Of a stretch of DNA of 64,000 bases, positions 46,560 through 59,000 are shown piece after piece. The stretch covers positions 38,006,001 through 38,070,000 of the forward strand of contig OX579635.1 of NCBI GenBank assembly GCA_951230915.1, read 5' to 3'. Position 1 is the first letter of the stretch. Each line of letters starts with the position of its first letter. The notes beneath the pieces are model-generated. The model saw nothing but the letters and a program-made list of their open reading frames with translations, was not told the DNA's origin and searched no databases. Both the position numbers and the translations under genes were made by a program. Origin of the DNA: Antitrichia curtipendula (Eukaryota; Streptophyta; Bryopsida; Hypnales; Leucodontaceae).

Positions 46560-47881
46560 AGAGCCGGTTACAATTGGAAATAAAAACTAGTTGAACCAAT
46601 TGGTAGAGAATGTCGATCTTTCAGGTCAAGGACACCCCTTTGACTACAAGGGTGATTTGCAACGAAGGGGGGTGGTTTTCAAGACCCTCCACAAGCTCAA
46701 GCAATTTCAAGATTTGTCCCACCTACCCACTTGTGTAACCTCTTAAGTTTTAGGGTAGAGGTTGAATTTCATAGAACTCAAAATTAATGAAGATCAAGAA
46801 GTCTTTGAAATTCCACTGTTCTACATCTATTCTTCCTTTGCAAAACTACACTACACTCTTGATTCTTAAAGTAAGCTCTTCCTACTCTTCAATTTCCAAT
46901 TCTAATTTCTTCTTTTATGGAATGCTGTGAATTGATTTGTCTTTTTGTGAAGGTTTATGTTTGTTGTTTTGATGCTTGAAGTTTTTTGGGAGAGGTAAAG
47001 GATTGGTGTTTAATTTCAATCGAGGTTCAATCCATTTGCACTTCCTTTAATAATTCGTGCTAATTTAGGACTTAAAATTCAATTTATCTTTGCTTGCAAG
47101 TGTTATTTGCTTATTTCTTTTTCCTATTTTTATTTTTAAAGTTTAAAAAAAATAAAATTTGTTTTGACTTCAATTTTGTTTTGTTTAAGTTGGAGTCTTT
47201 TTATTCTACAATTCAATTTCAATTTTTTGTAATTTGTAGTTGTTGTTTTAGTTCTACGTGATTCCACATCAATTTTTTTTTACAATAGAAGTCTATTTGT
47301 TTCACAATTTGTTTTCACTTTTTTTTATTATACTTGTTGATTTAGTGTTCTATGTTTTCAATTCAAATATTCCACGTGTTCTACTTGTTGTCCTATAGTT
47401 TATATTTGTTGTATGGATATTTTATGTTTCGAATTCTTTTTCTTTGGAACTTTGTTGATGTTTGTGGCTTTTCTAGTTGGATTTTGGTACAATTGCCTAA
47501 TCACTTTTTGTGAGTTTCTTAGGTTGCATGGCAACCATATAAGATACTAGATTTGAATGGATGTAGGGGAAGTCAAGATTGGATAGCCACGGCCTAGGGT
47601 TCTTTTGGTATCTAAAGATTTTTTCTAATCACAAGCAAGTAATTCTTCAATAGATAGATGCCTAAGTTGAGTCCAAGAACCAATTTATGCCTCCTTGGAT
47701 GCATTGTAGTAAGGGGAATGGTAGTCATTTAGAGAACCAATTAGTCACTTTAGTTTATGACAAATGAAATATACATAGAAGTGATTCAAAATGTACATGC
47801 AATATAAAACACAAGAGGTCTTTTGAAGCATATTTGATCATTAATATTGATGATGCAATATGAAAGTAATTTCAATAAGAT
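46560..47881. other. AT/T-rich intergenic DNA
   Basis: No gene seen. The plus strand is T-rich from about 46860 to 47530. Confidence 0.4.
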
Positions 47882-49902
47882 TTGTTTCCTTTAACTTGCT
47901 ACAAATTATCCATCAAGTCATTCCTATCAATAAAATATGTTGGCCTACTCTCAAATTTCCTAGTACCTACATTAAGATCTTGTAAAGTGAAGTGTATTGG
48001 ACACAACTTGGCTATTCATGTGGAAATTCATGTCATTACTGCCCTCTTAAGAAGATTGTTGACAAGAGGAGACCTATCCAACACATTCATGTTAGTTAAT
48101 GCTAAAAAAGCATGCCAAATCTATAGTGACTTGTTGAAAATGGTGTTGAGGATAGGACTTGCAATCTCCAACTTTGTCCTAGAGTTGGCCTTGCCAAGCC
48201 ATAGGAAAACTTTTCCACAGGTCTCCAATGTATGCAATTTGAACTTCCAAACATCCTTGGAAAATTCCATGTGGTGTTTATGTCAACTCTAGCTTTTGTA
48301 TATTAGCTTCTTTGGAATGGTATAAGAAAAGAAACTTAAAACAACCCCAAATCGCTACAGTGAACTGCTTCATGAATTCCATAGTAGTATTCTCATTCAT
48401 ACGACAATACTCATTTGTGGCATTGTCCGGTATGCCATAGGTGAGCATACAAATGATTGTGGTTCATTTCTACAACAACGACAATCTTAACATCCTAGCA
48501 TAGTCTAACTTTTGAACAAACCAAGGATCAAAAGGGTAGATTGCATCTACAGTTTGCAAAACAACTCCCTTTTCCAGTCTAAACAAATGTGACATGATTT
48601 TTTGCCTCAAAAGACAAAACTTTGCTCCAACCTACTTCTACCAATTTTGGGCTGATTTGATAGAGATGAAGAGAACTCCAACACATATTGAAAAGCATCA
48701 AAGACAGTGTCTACTTAAATTCATCATTAGATAAATTTTCAAGCCCTAGTGCTAGGAGCTCCACACACCAATCTTCTTTCTTGACAACTCATTGTTATAG
48801 TTCACTTCCACCCTCTGCTATAACAAAGCGGAATTTTTTTTTTGACTCCAATGATCATTTAGGATTTTTCTATATAGAACCCATTAGGATCCTTCACTTT
48901 GAAAAGTGGCTTGCAACCAAGTTACCAAGGTATCGTTATTAACTCCCAATGTTGGATTACCACTGAGGATGCTTTTTAGAGCATGGATACTTAGGCATGT
49001 TGTAGGTGGCCCCAAAAGCTCTACGCGGGCCCTTGCAACCTTTTGCTCACTATCCTCACTTTTGCAAAGGCAATTTTTGAACAACCACTTACAAAATGCA
49101 TCCGGACACTCAATAGTAGCGAGCCTCTTCAGTGACTCAAGACCAAAGATTGTAGAGAATCTTTGTATGAGTATCACTTTGCGCAACAATTTTGGGAATA
49201 GGTGATGAAAAGCAAGAGCATGCAACTTGTGCAGAAGAAGTACAAGTTGACACATGATTGCCAAAAGAACATCAATGTGGAGTCATAATTTTGTAAGTGG
49301 GAGCAAAACAAGGGATGGGGGAGGTCTATACTCCACCCTCTAATTGTTACCGTGCAAGGGCCTACTCAATTTGGTCTTACAAGTCAAATTGAGTGGGTAT
49401 GGGTGGCCATGCTCTTAAGCATGATTTACAATGACGTCTATAATTTTTTGTCGTTTATCTTATTTCAATTTGGTCCATTTGAAGTGTTTTTTCAGTGATG
49501 GTACTCTCCCGTTCTAATTCTTTCTTATGTCAAAAGTTGATCAACTTTTTTTTCTCAGCCAGTAATGTTGTGTACATTGAGAATGCCTAAAGAGCCCCCC
49601 TTTTGCATCACTTTTGATAAGAGTTGTGCCTTGAGAGAGTTCTTTGGACTCTTTGGTCCCAAAACAACAACTTGGTGCTCAATTTGTGCTCTCGGACTTT
49701 GCAACGCCTTCTCCATTACATTTTGAAGTGGCCTTCTTGATTGTAGGAGAGCCGAATGGGATAATGTTTGCAGGACTAGATGGAGATCACCAACTACGCA
49801 ACTCAAGTTCCTCAACTCCTTCATAAAGCGGGTAGATGCAGATTTGTTTTTTTTGCTCAGATGGTTGTTGGGCAACGAAACTGGGTGGCCTTTGTGGTCC
49901 AC
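47882..49902. other. Region with decayed open frames of unknown origin
   Basis: Moderately long frames exist on both strands (136 codons at 47882-48292 on plus; 126 codons at 48884-49264 and 115 codons at 49555-49902 on minus). The minus-strand ones look most protein-like (FMKELRNLSCVVGDLHLVLQ and ECPDAFCKWLFKN), but I recognise no family and cannot join them. Possibly the remains of a transposon or captured gene. Confidence 0.25.
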
Positions 49903-50489
49903 TCATCGGCTTCGTTTGTCAACCTTCTTGACCGGCTCGGCGGCACAATGGGGCGCCGCCGCGCGGCCCGGCTGCAAGAGACCTCACAACCTCTCTATGT
50001 GCTTGTGACTAGTGGTGGTTTATCCCTCGTAGTGTCGGTCCGGTCATGTCACTCTATTCCTGGTCTTGTTAGTCTTGGTCCTCCCCGCCATGCCATGCCA
50101 CTTGTGGGCGTCGTTTTTTTTTTTTTTGTATTTTGTCCCTTTGCAATGAAATTCCATTTCCTTTTGTTTTATAGAAAATAAATAAAAACAAGAGTTGTTC
50201 CTGGATCCCGTTTGGAGATTTGACACCATAGTTTGGAGTCTCTGATTGGAGTCTCTGATAGTTTGGAGATCCCGTTTGGAGTCTCTGATTTGACACCACA
50301 GTTCAGACTCTTTAAGCTTACCTGATTTATCAATCAGTGTTGGCTGAGTCCGTCCCTGCGTCCGTCCCTGATCAGCAAAGTGTGATCCCTCATCATTGGC
50401 GCGCTCTGGCAGACCTTTTGAATGCCGGAGGAAGTAATCATGTTGTGTAAGTTTTTCCATAACTGGGTCTGCTTGAGTGAGAGACTGAC

Positions 50490-50494
<5 letters not shown>

Positions 50495-50525
<31 letters not shown>

Positions 50526-50742
50526 CGGGTTGGGGTTGATGAATGCGTTGCCTGAGGAAATTGAAGTTCCAAAGACAAAAATATCAGCGTCGGTCGGGTC
50601 ATGCGCGGCCTGCGAGTGGGAGAGACGACGGGAGGGCATTCAACTCTCTCCCTCCTTCCCTCCCTGTTGCCCTGTTGCCTGTTGCCCTGTTGCCCTGTTG
50701 CCCTGTTGCCCTGTTGCCCTGTTGCCCTGTTGCCCTGTTGCC
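50495..50742. repeat. (GA)n microsatellite and CCCTGTTG minisatellite
   Basis: A (GA)n tract lies at 50495-50523. About ten units of the 8-bp repeat CCCTGTTG, one of them shortened, occupy 50662-50742. Confidence 0.9.
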
Positions 50743-51172
50743 AGTATTATTAATGGATGATACTTATTACCTTGAGGATTGATTGCCATACGTCACTCCG
50801 TTTTGAAAAACGTCGGCAGGAGATAAACTCAAATAGACGGAATGGAGAAGCTCTTGATCGATTGCCAGTGAGTGGAGTCCAAAAAATGAAGTAGATAATA
50901 ATAATTTACAGTAAGAAATGGGAATTCGATCGAGGGGGGAGAAAGCGGAGGATCGACTGGGCGGAGCGTTACGTTTTTCAGTGGGGTGGTGGAATCAAAT
51001 CTCCGGAGGCCCAAAATCTCCGCTTCTCGATGAATGGATGAAACAGTGAGTGACGGAGTCGGCCACTCCGACAACTGAACTTCAGAGTTGAGTTACGGGT
51101 GCAGACAGAATTGGCTTTTACCACAGAGGGAAACCGGCAGGGCGTTACCCACTGGGGTATTATATTTCACTG

Positions 51173-52045
51173 TACAGTACCCGGCAACTTTGAATCGTCC
51201 ACCCCATTCTGCCAATCAAAAGAACTTTGAACAATATATATTATGATTGACATTTTTTGTCTTGCATGATCAACAGTCAATTCTTACGCACTTCCAATCA
51301 AGCATACCAAATTTGGGTTTCAAAAAAGTAAAATTGCATTTTTAGTGAATTATTTCACTTAAAATTCATAGTTTTATATGATAATTGATTGAAAATCGTT
51401 GGTGATTAATTTTTTAAATTCAATTGCGACAATATATAGGAAACATTTACACGCACATCTTTCCTTCAATAGACATTTCCAAAAACTTTTAGAATTTCCT
51501 CACAAAGGTTTCAAAGGTTGTCGTGACAATGTCCAATTTTTGAAAAATAGATATTTCTTTACTGTAATTAGATTTTTCTATTTGACCTTTATGTTGTTAC
51601 TAATTTTGTACATTTGAACATGAATGTGTAGTTGTTTTGCCAAAATCTAATTACAACAAAGAAATATCTATTTTTCAAAAATTGGACATTGTCACGACAA
51701 CCTTTGAAACCTTTGTGAGGAAATTCTAAAAGTTTTTGGAAATGCCTATTGAAGGAAAGATGTGCGTGTAGGTATTTCCTACATATTGCCGCAATTGAAT
51801 TAAAAAAATTCATCATCTATATTTTTCAATGAATTATTGTATAAAATCATTAAAATTTAATGAAAGAATTCACCAAAAATAGAATTTTGATTTTCTGAAA
51901 TTCAAATTTGGTATGCTTGATCGGAATTGCATAAGAAGTGAATGTTAATTATGCAAGATGAAAAATGTTAACCATATGATACATTCTACAATTTTCTTTT
52001 GACTGGCAAAATGGAGTGGACGATTCGTGCTTGCCGGGTACTGTA
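51173..52045. mobile_element. 873-bp foldback element with long inverted arms
   Basis: The outer ends are TACAGTACCCGGCAA and its exact complement. TA is the likely target duplication and CAGTACCCGGCAA the inverted repeat. The arms extend inward almost to a loop near 51576-51640. Inner arm segments (about 51410-51575 versus 51640-51810) are nearly identical, while outer arm portions are more diverged. Non-coding. Resembles a Tc1/mariner-type foldback MITE. Confidence 0.85.
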
Positions 52046-52051
52046 TGACTA

Positions 52052-52186
52052 AAGGTGACTCTGATGCAGCAGGCCCAGAAATTTCATGAGCAGCACATGT
52101 GTCTTGTGAAATGTACTGCTCATGAAGTTTTTTTGGCTTGCATTAGGCTGGTCCAAAATTATGCCTGACATAGGGCAGATTTACCT
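52052..52186. mobile_element. Short TA-flanked MITE
   Basis: The ends AGGTGACTCTG and the complement AGGTAAATCTG are inverted, with TA at both borders. The 135-bp body contains an inner inverted repeat around ATGAGCAG...CTGCTCAT. Confidence 0.55.
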
Positions 52187-52189
52187 TAA

Positions 52190-53134
52190 CCCCTAAAGGA
52201 CCAAACACCGTTTTTTGACAACATAGCGTTTTTGGGCAGCTCACCACGAATGGAATTTTTATTTTTTTTCTTTGAAATTTTCACACAAGATGTGCCCGAG
52301 GAGTAGCTTTAGGGCCCAACAATTTTCATAACTTTTGACCACATGGTTAAAAAGTTATGGTATGATATGTAGTTTTCATTGTTCGGCGGGCAGTCCGGGC
52401 AGCAAAAAAAACTTCTCTAAAAATCATTTTCTAGAGAAATAAAAATTTGAAATTGGTTCTCTAGATTTATGTGCACAAGGAAAGCTTTGAATCATTCCAC
52501 TTTGATTTATGAGATGAAAGTTATGAGGAATTTTAGTTGTGGGTAGTTTGCGAGTAGTTATAGAATCTCTACTCTAAAATAAACTTTGAAGTCCTTTATT
52601 TAACTCAATTTTCAATATTTTTGGAAAAAATATAAACACAAGGTGTAGATTGTTTTTTACAACATTACAATCGTTTGGATTGGCATTTTTCAATTCCATA
52701 ATTAAATCCTTAACAATTTAGTGTTTTGAATCATTTTCTACTTCTTTCTACTTACTATTTTTTCCTATATGTTGTACAATTCCAAATGATCTGAAATTTT
52801 TCAAACATGTAGCTAACTTGCTTTGAAGAATGAATCCAAAGAGTTACCACCATTTTGGACATTTTTTCATACAAATGTGACCATGTGAAGTGCAGCTGCC
52901 CGGTTTTTCGCAGGGACAAAAAAAGGGTTTTTGTCACTTCAAATGCTAATATCTTGCAATCTACACGGTGGAAATTTCTGAAATTTTTTCCACATCTTCT
53001 CAAACTAGTTTACTACAAGATCCTACGGTTACATGTGTCCAAAAATGTTTTTTTTCCAAAATTTGGTACTTGTACTAGAAATGGCAGTTTGGGAGCGTTT
53101 TTTTTGTGAAAACATAGTCAAAAAACTTTAGGGG
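52190..53134. mobile_element. TTAA-flanked element, family A, copy 3
   Basis: A 945-bp element with ends CCCCTAAAGGACCAAAC and the complement CCCCTAAAGTTTTTTG. TTAA lies at 52186-52189 and 53135-53138. The interior is homologous to copies 1 and 2. No transposase. Confidence 0.78.
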
Positions 53135-53138
53135 TTAA

Positions 53139-53949
53139 AAACCGACCAAGGAGAATTGCCCCTCTTGTTGTCCCAACCAAGGATTATTTAAAAAAAATTG
53201 CCCTCTATTTTGTGCCGTGTTTTATTCATAATTCTTCACTTCTCCTACCTAATCTTGAGCCTCTGATTGCAAATATGAATAATTAAAAAAATTATAGTGT
53301 TTATCCCCGTGGGACAAATGAGGGGGTCAATTTACCCAAGCCGACTATATCCTTCCAAACTTTCTTGAAACATAAAGTTGAAAGGTGGGGAGTATGGTCA
53401 TACAGTGACATATAATATCCTCGGGGGTGATGGCCCGCCGTTCTCCCTGTATATTTTCGTGGTCTCAAAGGACTTATATCTAGTTAAGAGCACTTGCAAT
53501 GCATACTCGGCATACAAGCCTTGTAACGGCAAATGGCGGGCCATTCCACGAGGTTGTGGAAGTGCTGGATTTTTCTTTGGAAAAATTGACCCAATGCAAA
53601 GTTGACAATCCCAATGTCAAATGGTCTTCTCCGTATTAAAAATAATAATAATGAAAAAAAAATATATTAAAAAAAGACTTTTCATTGAAACAAGGGAAGG
53701 TTGAATTTATTGGCACGCATAACAATGCAAAAAAGGATTGACAATAATGATTATTTTTACTTTGAACCAACTTGTGGACCCTTCACATTTGGTACAATGC
53801 TGATACCGTCACTATTGAAGGATGCATTGCAAATGATCTAAAGGTGTCTTCAATGGAATTGTCACAAGCTGCTATGCCAATGATATGTGGTACACTACAC
53901 TAAATAGTGAGATTAAGTTGCCCCACACTAATTTCTTGACATTTGACAA
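53139..53949. other. Intergenic DNA
   Basis: No gene recognised. Confidence 0.4.
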
Positions 53950-54318
53950 TAGTGGTAGTCACAGCTTGTTCACCGTGATGGTGAACAATGAACATTGAAG
54001 TGGTGGCGGCGTAGGGTTGGCTTCCTTTCCACGGAATCTTCTTAGCGGAACATTGATTGTTCACTCCCAACATCCACCTCCGGAGGTGGATGTTGGGAGT
54101 GAACAATCAATGTTCCGCTAAGATTATTCCTTTGTTCTCTTAACTTTCAATTACATCCGTCCATCTCGCCATTATCCATCCTCCATTGTTCATTCTCAAC
54201 ATTTGAACAAAAAGGTGGTCACGGCTTGTTCAATATTTGTCACTTCTCATTGGCCCCTCAAAGCAATTTCCATTGTTCACTGTTCACCATCACGGTGAAC
54301 AAGCTGTGACTACCACTA
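53950..54318. mobile_element. 369-bp MITE with perfect central palindrome
   Basis: Terminal inverted repeats of at least 37 bp begin TAGTGGTAGTCACAGCTTG and are perfect at both ends. Each contains its own small hairpin (GTTCACC/GGTGAAC). Inside is an 84-bp perfect palindrome at 54040-54123 with no loop. TA is the possible target duplication. Non-coding. Confidence 0.85.
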
Positions 54319-56077
54319 ATTTATAAATATTTATTGTTATTGTGCAAGAATGCACTACTTTTAAATTAGCTAGTACTCATGAACCTCCACGTGTATAAAT
54401 GGAAATATTTGTAGAAGTATTGGTTGACATGGATGGGCTGTTATAGGGAAAGACAACCTAATTTTGATGTTTGGTGTAGGAATTTGAATTTGGACCCAAA
54501 TGCAATTGTTAGTTGAATCCAAATAATTGCAGGGGCACTATATTCTTCTTTAAGTGTTGCATTGGCACCTAATCAAACCTTCCTTAGAAAGTTGAAGGTT
54601 CTTTGACATATCTATAGAATTGGAGACTTCCCATGCACCTTTGCTCCTTGTGATAGTCATCTATGAAGGAAAATCAATGCTTCTTTTCCAAAAACTAATG
54701 TTTATATCTCCACAATCAACTTACCACATCAAACACTTGAACGGGTGATATTCCGGTAGCACAAGGGGGACATATTTGGCCATGAATCTCCAAGACTTAC
54801 AAACTGATCCAATTTGCTCATGTGCAAAGCATGTATGCAAGTCTACAGTTGAAGACACCCTATTGCACACTCTATTTTAGAATTGCAAGGACTTGCAAAG
54901 CACACTACATTTGATAGTTCATAATATTTTAGATAAAATTAACATAATGTGGTCTGCACTATTGTCAAACTATCTCAAATAGTTTGATTGTCATTCAAAT
55001 TGAATTTAGTGTCACACGCACAAATAGGATAAATCAGCATAACCTTTATTGGGACCAATTATTGATGATCTAACAAACCACATGTGAATCAATTCTAGAG
55101 TAATTGGGGATCCATCAAGTCAAACTTATGTTAATAAAATCCAAGTAACTTAAGTCTGTAGGATGCTCTCCTTCCCCAGTGCCGAAGGCATGGATACAAT
55201 GAACCCTCGGCCTTCAACCAGTTCGTCCAGTTGTTCTAAACTTCAAAAACTGACATTCCTTGATCACTCTGGTCTTAAATTTTTTGAGTCAAATGGATGA
55301 ATACTGATTTCAAATACACAGCAAAAGTAAGCAAGGTGCATGGACACGCTGATGCTGGGAAGGACTTTTTAGTGGTCACTTAGAGACCCAAAACCCTCTT
55401 GACAAGGAACTTGACCATTTCTAGGTAACACTTGCAACACAATCATAAACGAATTTGGTGGGAAGCCAACTGAATGGGGTTTCAGGAGTACCGGTAATGG
55501 CAGCAGCAACAACCAATTTGTGCTTTGGAATGAAGCAGCAGAGTTTTGTGCTCCAATATCTCATGGATCAACCATAGCATGCAATGTCGCAGAGCATTCG
55601 AACAGCTTCTCCCTGAACGTTGCGAAGTCATTGTAGATCGCCACGGGTTGCACCCATGAAAGTTGCACCCATGAAAGTTTTTTAGGGTTTAGGGTTTAGG
55701 GTAAACCCTAAACCCAAATCTTCCAGCACCTACTGTACAAAGCGAATTAAATGCCTAATGGTCTCAAATCCGGCACCTTCGCAAATCGCCCCAACCATTT
55801 CACTTGCCATTTCTCTCATCTTGATTACACTTGAAGCCGCAACGAGTGATAAGCACTGTGCAAGAAAATACTACATTGCCACAAGCAGTATTCAAGCGCA
55901 TGTACTCAATGTTACGTGAATGGATGTCTTTCAAACCTCAATTGGTCCATCAGCGCTGGAACTGCCGTCGGTAGAGTAACGGGAGCACATTCAACCTTCT
56001 CCATCAGACATATTGTAGACCCGATATCGAGGCTCCTTCACAAGCTCAAATATAGACTGCAGTCAATATTTTGCATC
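54319..56077. other. Intergenic DNA and 3' flank of THO5
   Basis: A stretch at about 55500-55640 has codon-like texture on the minus strand (NDFATFREKLFEC) but no supported gene. Confidence 0.35.
55647..55714. repeat. Head-to-head telomere-type repeats next to a 15-bp duplication
   Basis: GTTGCACCCATGAAA is repeated at 55647-55661 and 55662-55676. Three TTTAGGG units follow, then inverted CCCTAAA units, forming a small palindrome of telomeric sequence (55681-55714). Confidence 0.8.
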
Positions 56078-59000
56078 TCAAAACTTCTCGAATAGCACCA
56101 TCAAGGCCAAAATTTGGTGAGCCAACACGTTGTTGCGTTCCCTTGCTGGGAGTTTCTTGGGTACGACATTGTTAACCTGAAACCGACAAGAAAGCTTACA
56201 TGGTGAGGGAGGAGTTAAAATAGGTGCTCAAGAAATGGACTCAAGACCAGCAAAAATAAGAAGCGAAGAACTCAAGAGCTAACAATGGAGGTACAATAAT
56301 ACACGACAATCACCCAGTAGATTGGACTTCTGATCTGTCAATAGATGTGAGTGTCCTTCACAACGTCAAAGAAGGATAAATAAGAGAAAACACTCACCTC
56401 TGTCTCCACAAGGCGGACATCACTCTGTACTACTGGCGAGTTTCCATTGCCATCCGAAACTGGTTGCGGTTTCTTCTCAGGAATTCCTGATAGAAACCTA
56501 ATTCGAAACTCAGGTGCGCGGGTAGGATAGTCCGCACCAATTACTACCTGCAAAAAGTAGCGACGTCTCAACAATCATCAAGCAAGCCAATGATGAACAT
56601 GAGAGGTACTAGATTTGAACGCACAACATCACTAGCCAACTGACAGACTCCGACTTTTCATGCAGCCTTCACATCAAAAAGTGTATGTACCTGTGCTTCC
56701 AACTCGACACGCTTGCCAGAGGTCCCATTCTCTCTGCGTAGCACAGCCCTGAATGTGCGAGACCCTGGAGCAATTCCCAGTGGAGGCAGTACTATCTGAT
56801 CCTCTCCAGTGGTTTCTCCCATCTCGACATCTTGTTGTCTAATCTCCCCCTCATCAGCTGCACTTCGTGTCTCCTCACCATCTCCCACAGCCATACTCTC
56901 CGCACCTCCGGCAGCGTCCCTCCTAATTTCAGATGTGTCAACTTCAGGTTTAGCGCTGATCATTGCAACATCCATATCAGTGGCACCTGTAGACGGGAGT
57001 TCTCCATCCTCTTTTCCAGTGTCATTCTCGGTCTGCAGCGTATTTGCACTCGATGGTCTTCCATTAGTGGGTGAAAGTACAGATGACGAGAGCTTTCCGT
57101 TTTTGCTGTCAAGAGGACCCCAAGCTTGCAGAGTGGCCTTTGGATTATTTGAAGTCCAAGACAGAGAGGAATCGGATTTCACGGAAGGACGTCTCAACTT
57201 TGCAAGAGAATCGAGGTGGTCTCTGTTATCAGCAAAAATTACCAGTTCAGGTTATATCTCCAATTGATAGGCAACAAATCAACACCTCCTGAAGTGCTGA
57301 ACTTGCCTTTCAATACACTAAATCATGATTTGGTGAAACAATCTAGTCAGGAAACTATGTTTACATAGCACATCATTGATAAACTGGTGTTCATTCCACA
57401 AGTACATCCTGCACGTGGGTGTCATTTCACTAGAAACGCTTAATTTTTTGTGTAATATAAGCAACATTTCTACGAAAGTTCACAATTGTTCAACTTAGCT
57501 TTGATATCCTCTACATGGTCCAGGATTACTCACTTCAGTGCGAGTTGCGCTTTTCTTCTAGCTCGAAGATGCTGTAGAACATTCTGGAGAGGGTGTTGTT
57601 GCCGATACGTTAGTGATTCTTTTCCATGTAAAATTGGGGGAGAGACTGGGAGATTGTCTTTTCCACCAAGATGCTGAACCCACTTATAAGGCCTCAAAGT
57701 TCTCTTTGTATCAAATACAAACCCAGGTCCCGCTCGTAGCCTTGATGACTGAAAACCAGAATAGCCAAGAGTTAGAGCGAGAATTAAACTTACTAGGAGA
57801 TGACTCTCCCTCTCCACAGATAACAACTGGGTGTAGACATGATCAAAACTATCAGTTTCTTTTACCTTAGATGGCAACTCGTGACCCGGGTCGTTGGGGA
57901 ACAAGTTGGCCAACGAGAAGACAGAGGAAACACCTGCTGGAGGTGTGCTTTCCTCTCCCGCACACAACACATCCAGTGTCATCAGGTACTCAACCTTCAG
58001 GGTAAGAAGCTTGGATCCCTTTTGCTTTTCATCGTATATTTGAACTGTAACGGTTAGTGGATGAGACTGGCACACGTTATCCTTCTCAGGAGCATCCTTG
58101 TCATGAGGCTTCTTGGCTCGCTTTCTCTGCCTTTGCGTGTCATCGTCGTCTTCTTGATCACGTCTTCCTCCGGTACTACCTGCCGACCTCCGACCTGAAG
58201 AGGAATAAAAAAGTCACCAAGTTTAAGATTGTGTAGAAATCAACTAAAAGAAGAGTCAACACATCTACAAACACCTGCAGTTCCTTCAATACGAAATAAA
58301 CGGACATAGTGAAAATCCAGTTCATCATCCTGGACTCAACATGAGGCAACTTTGCAGTCGTTTATCTAGAGGCTGCTCAGGATGTCTGCTTATCGGAAAT
58401 ATGAAGGCGACAGCGAATATCAAATACATAGGAGCTCTCGACTCAAGATGCAAATTAGCGTAACTTCTAAATATTCGGTGCACATTAACTCTTAAGGGCA
58501 GGGGTAGTCAAGATTTCCAAAATTGTGAAAGATGCATTATAAATCTAACTTGGGATAATAATTTAATGATGACTCTTGAACAACAATTGTAAAATATGAT
58601 TCATAGATCATATCCATACACTTAGATCAACTGCTAAACAAATCAATATTTGAAGTCAAAAATTGAAAATTCCTTCAAAAATTGATTGTAGATTGAATAT
58701 TTGTGATTTTCACAAGAATTTTTTTCCTTTTAAGTTTTTATTCAATTGGCTTTGGAAAGGTCATTTTTTGAACCGGAAAAGTTACTTTTTAAGGCTAGAC
58801 CTTCTAGAACCCTTGGAGTTATTGAATATTTGCAAGCAAATGTACAACTAACACAAGAATTTACAAAATATTCTATACAACAAGATGAAAAAACACGTTT
58901 TTGAGTGCTTGCGAAGTGATGGGAAGTGTTTGTGCTCATCCATTCTTCAAAATTTGAAAGTCTGATTTAAAAAAGAAAATGACTCTAAAATATGAGAAAA

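Noticed and set aside
46570..46640. tRNA-like GGTAGAG segment
   Set aside because: No matching acceptor stem or T-loop, so no cloverleaf can be drawn.
56809..57267. Plus-strand Ser-rich frame of 152 codons
   Set aside because: Antisense to the Ser/Glu-rich THO5 exon 57222-56691, which is supported by phase closure.
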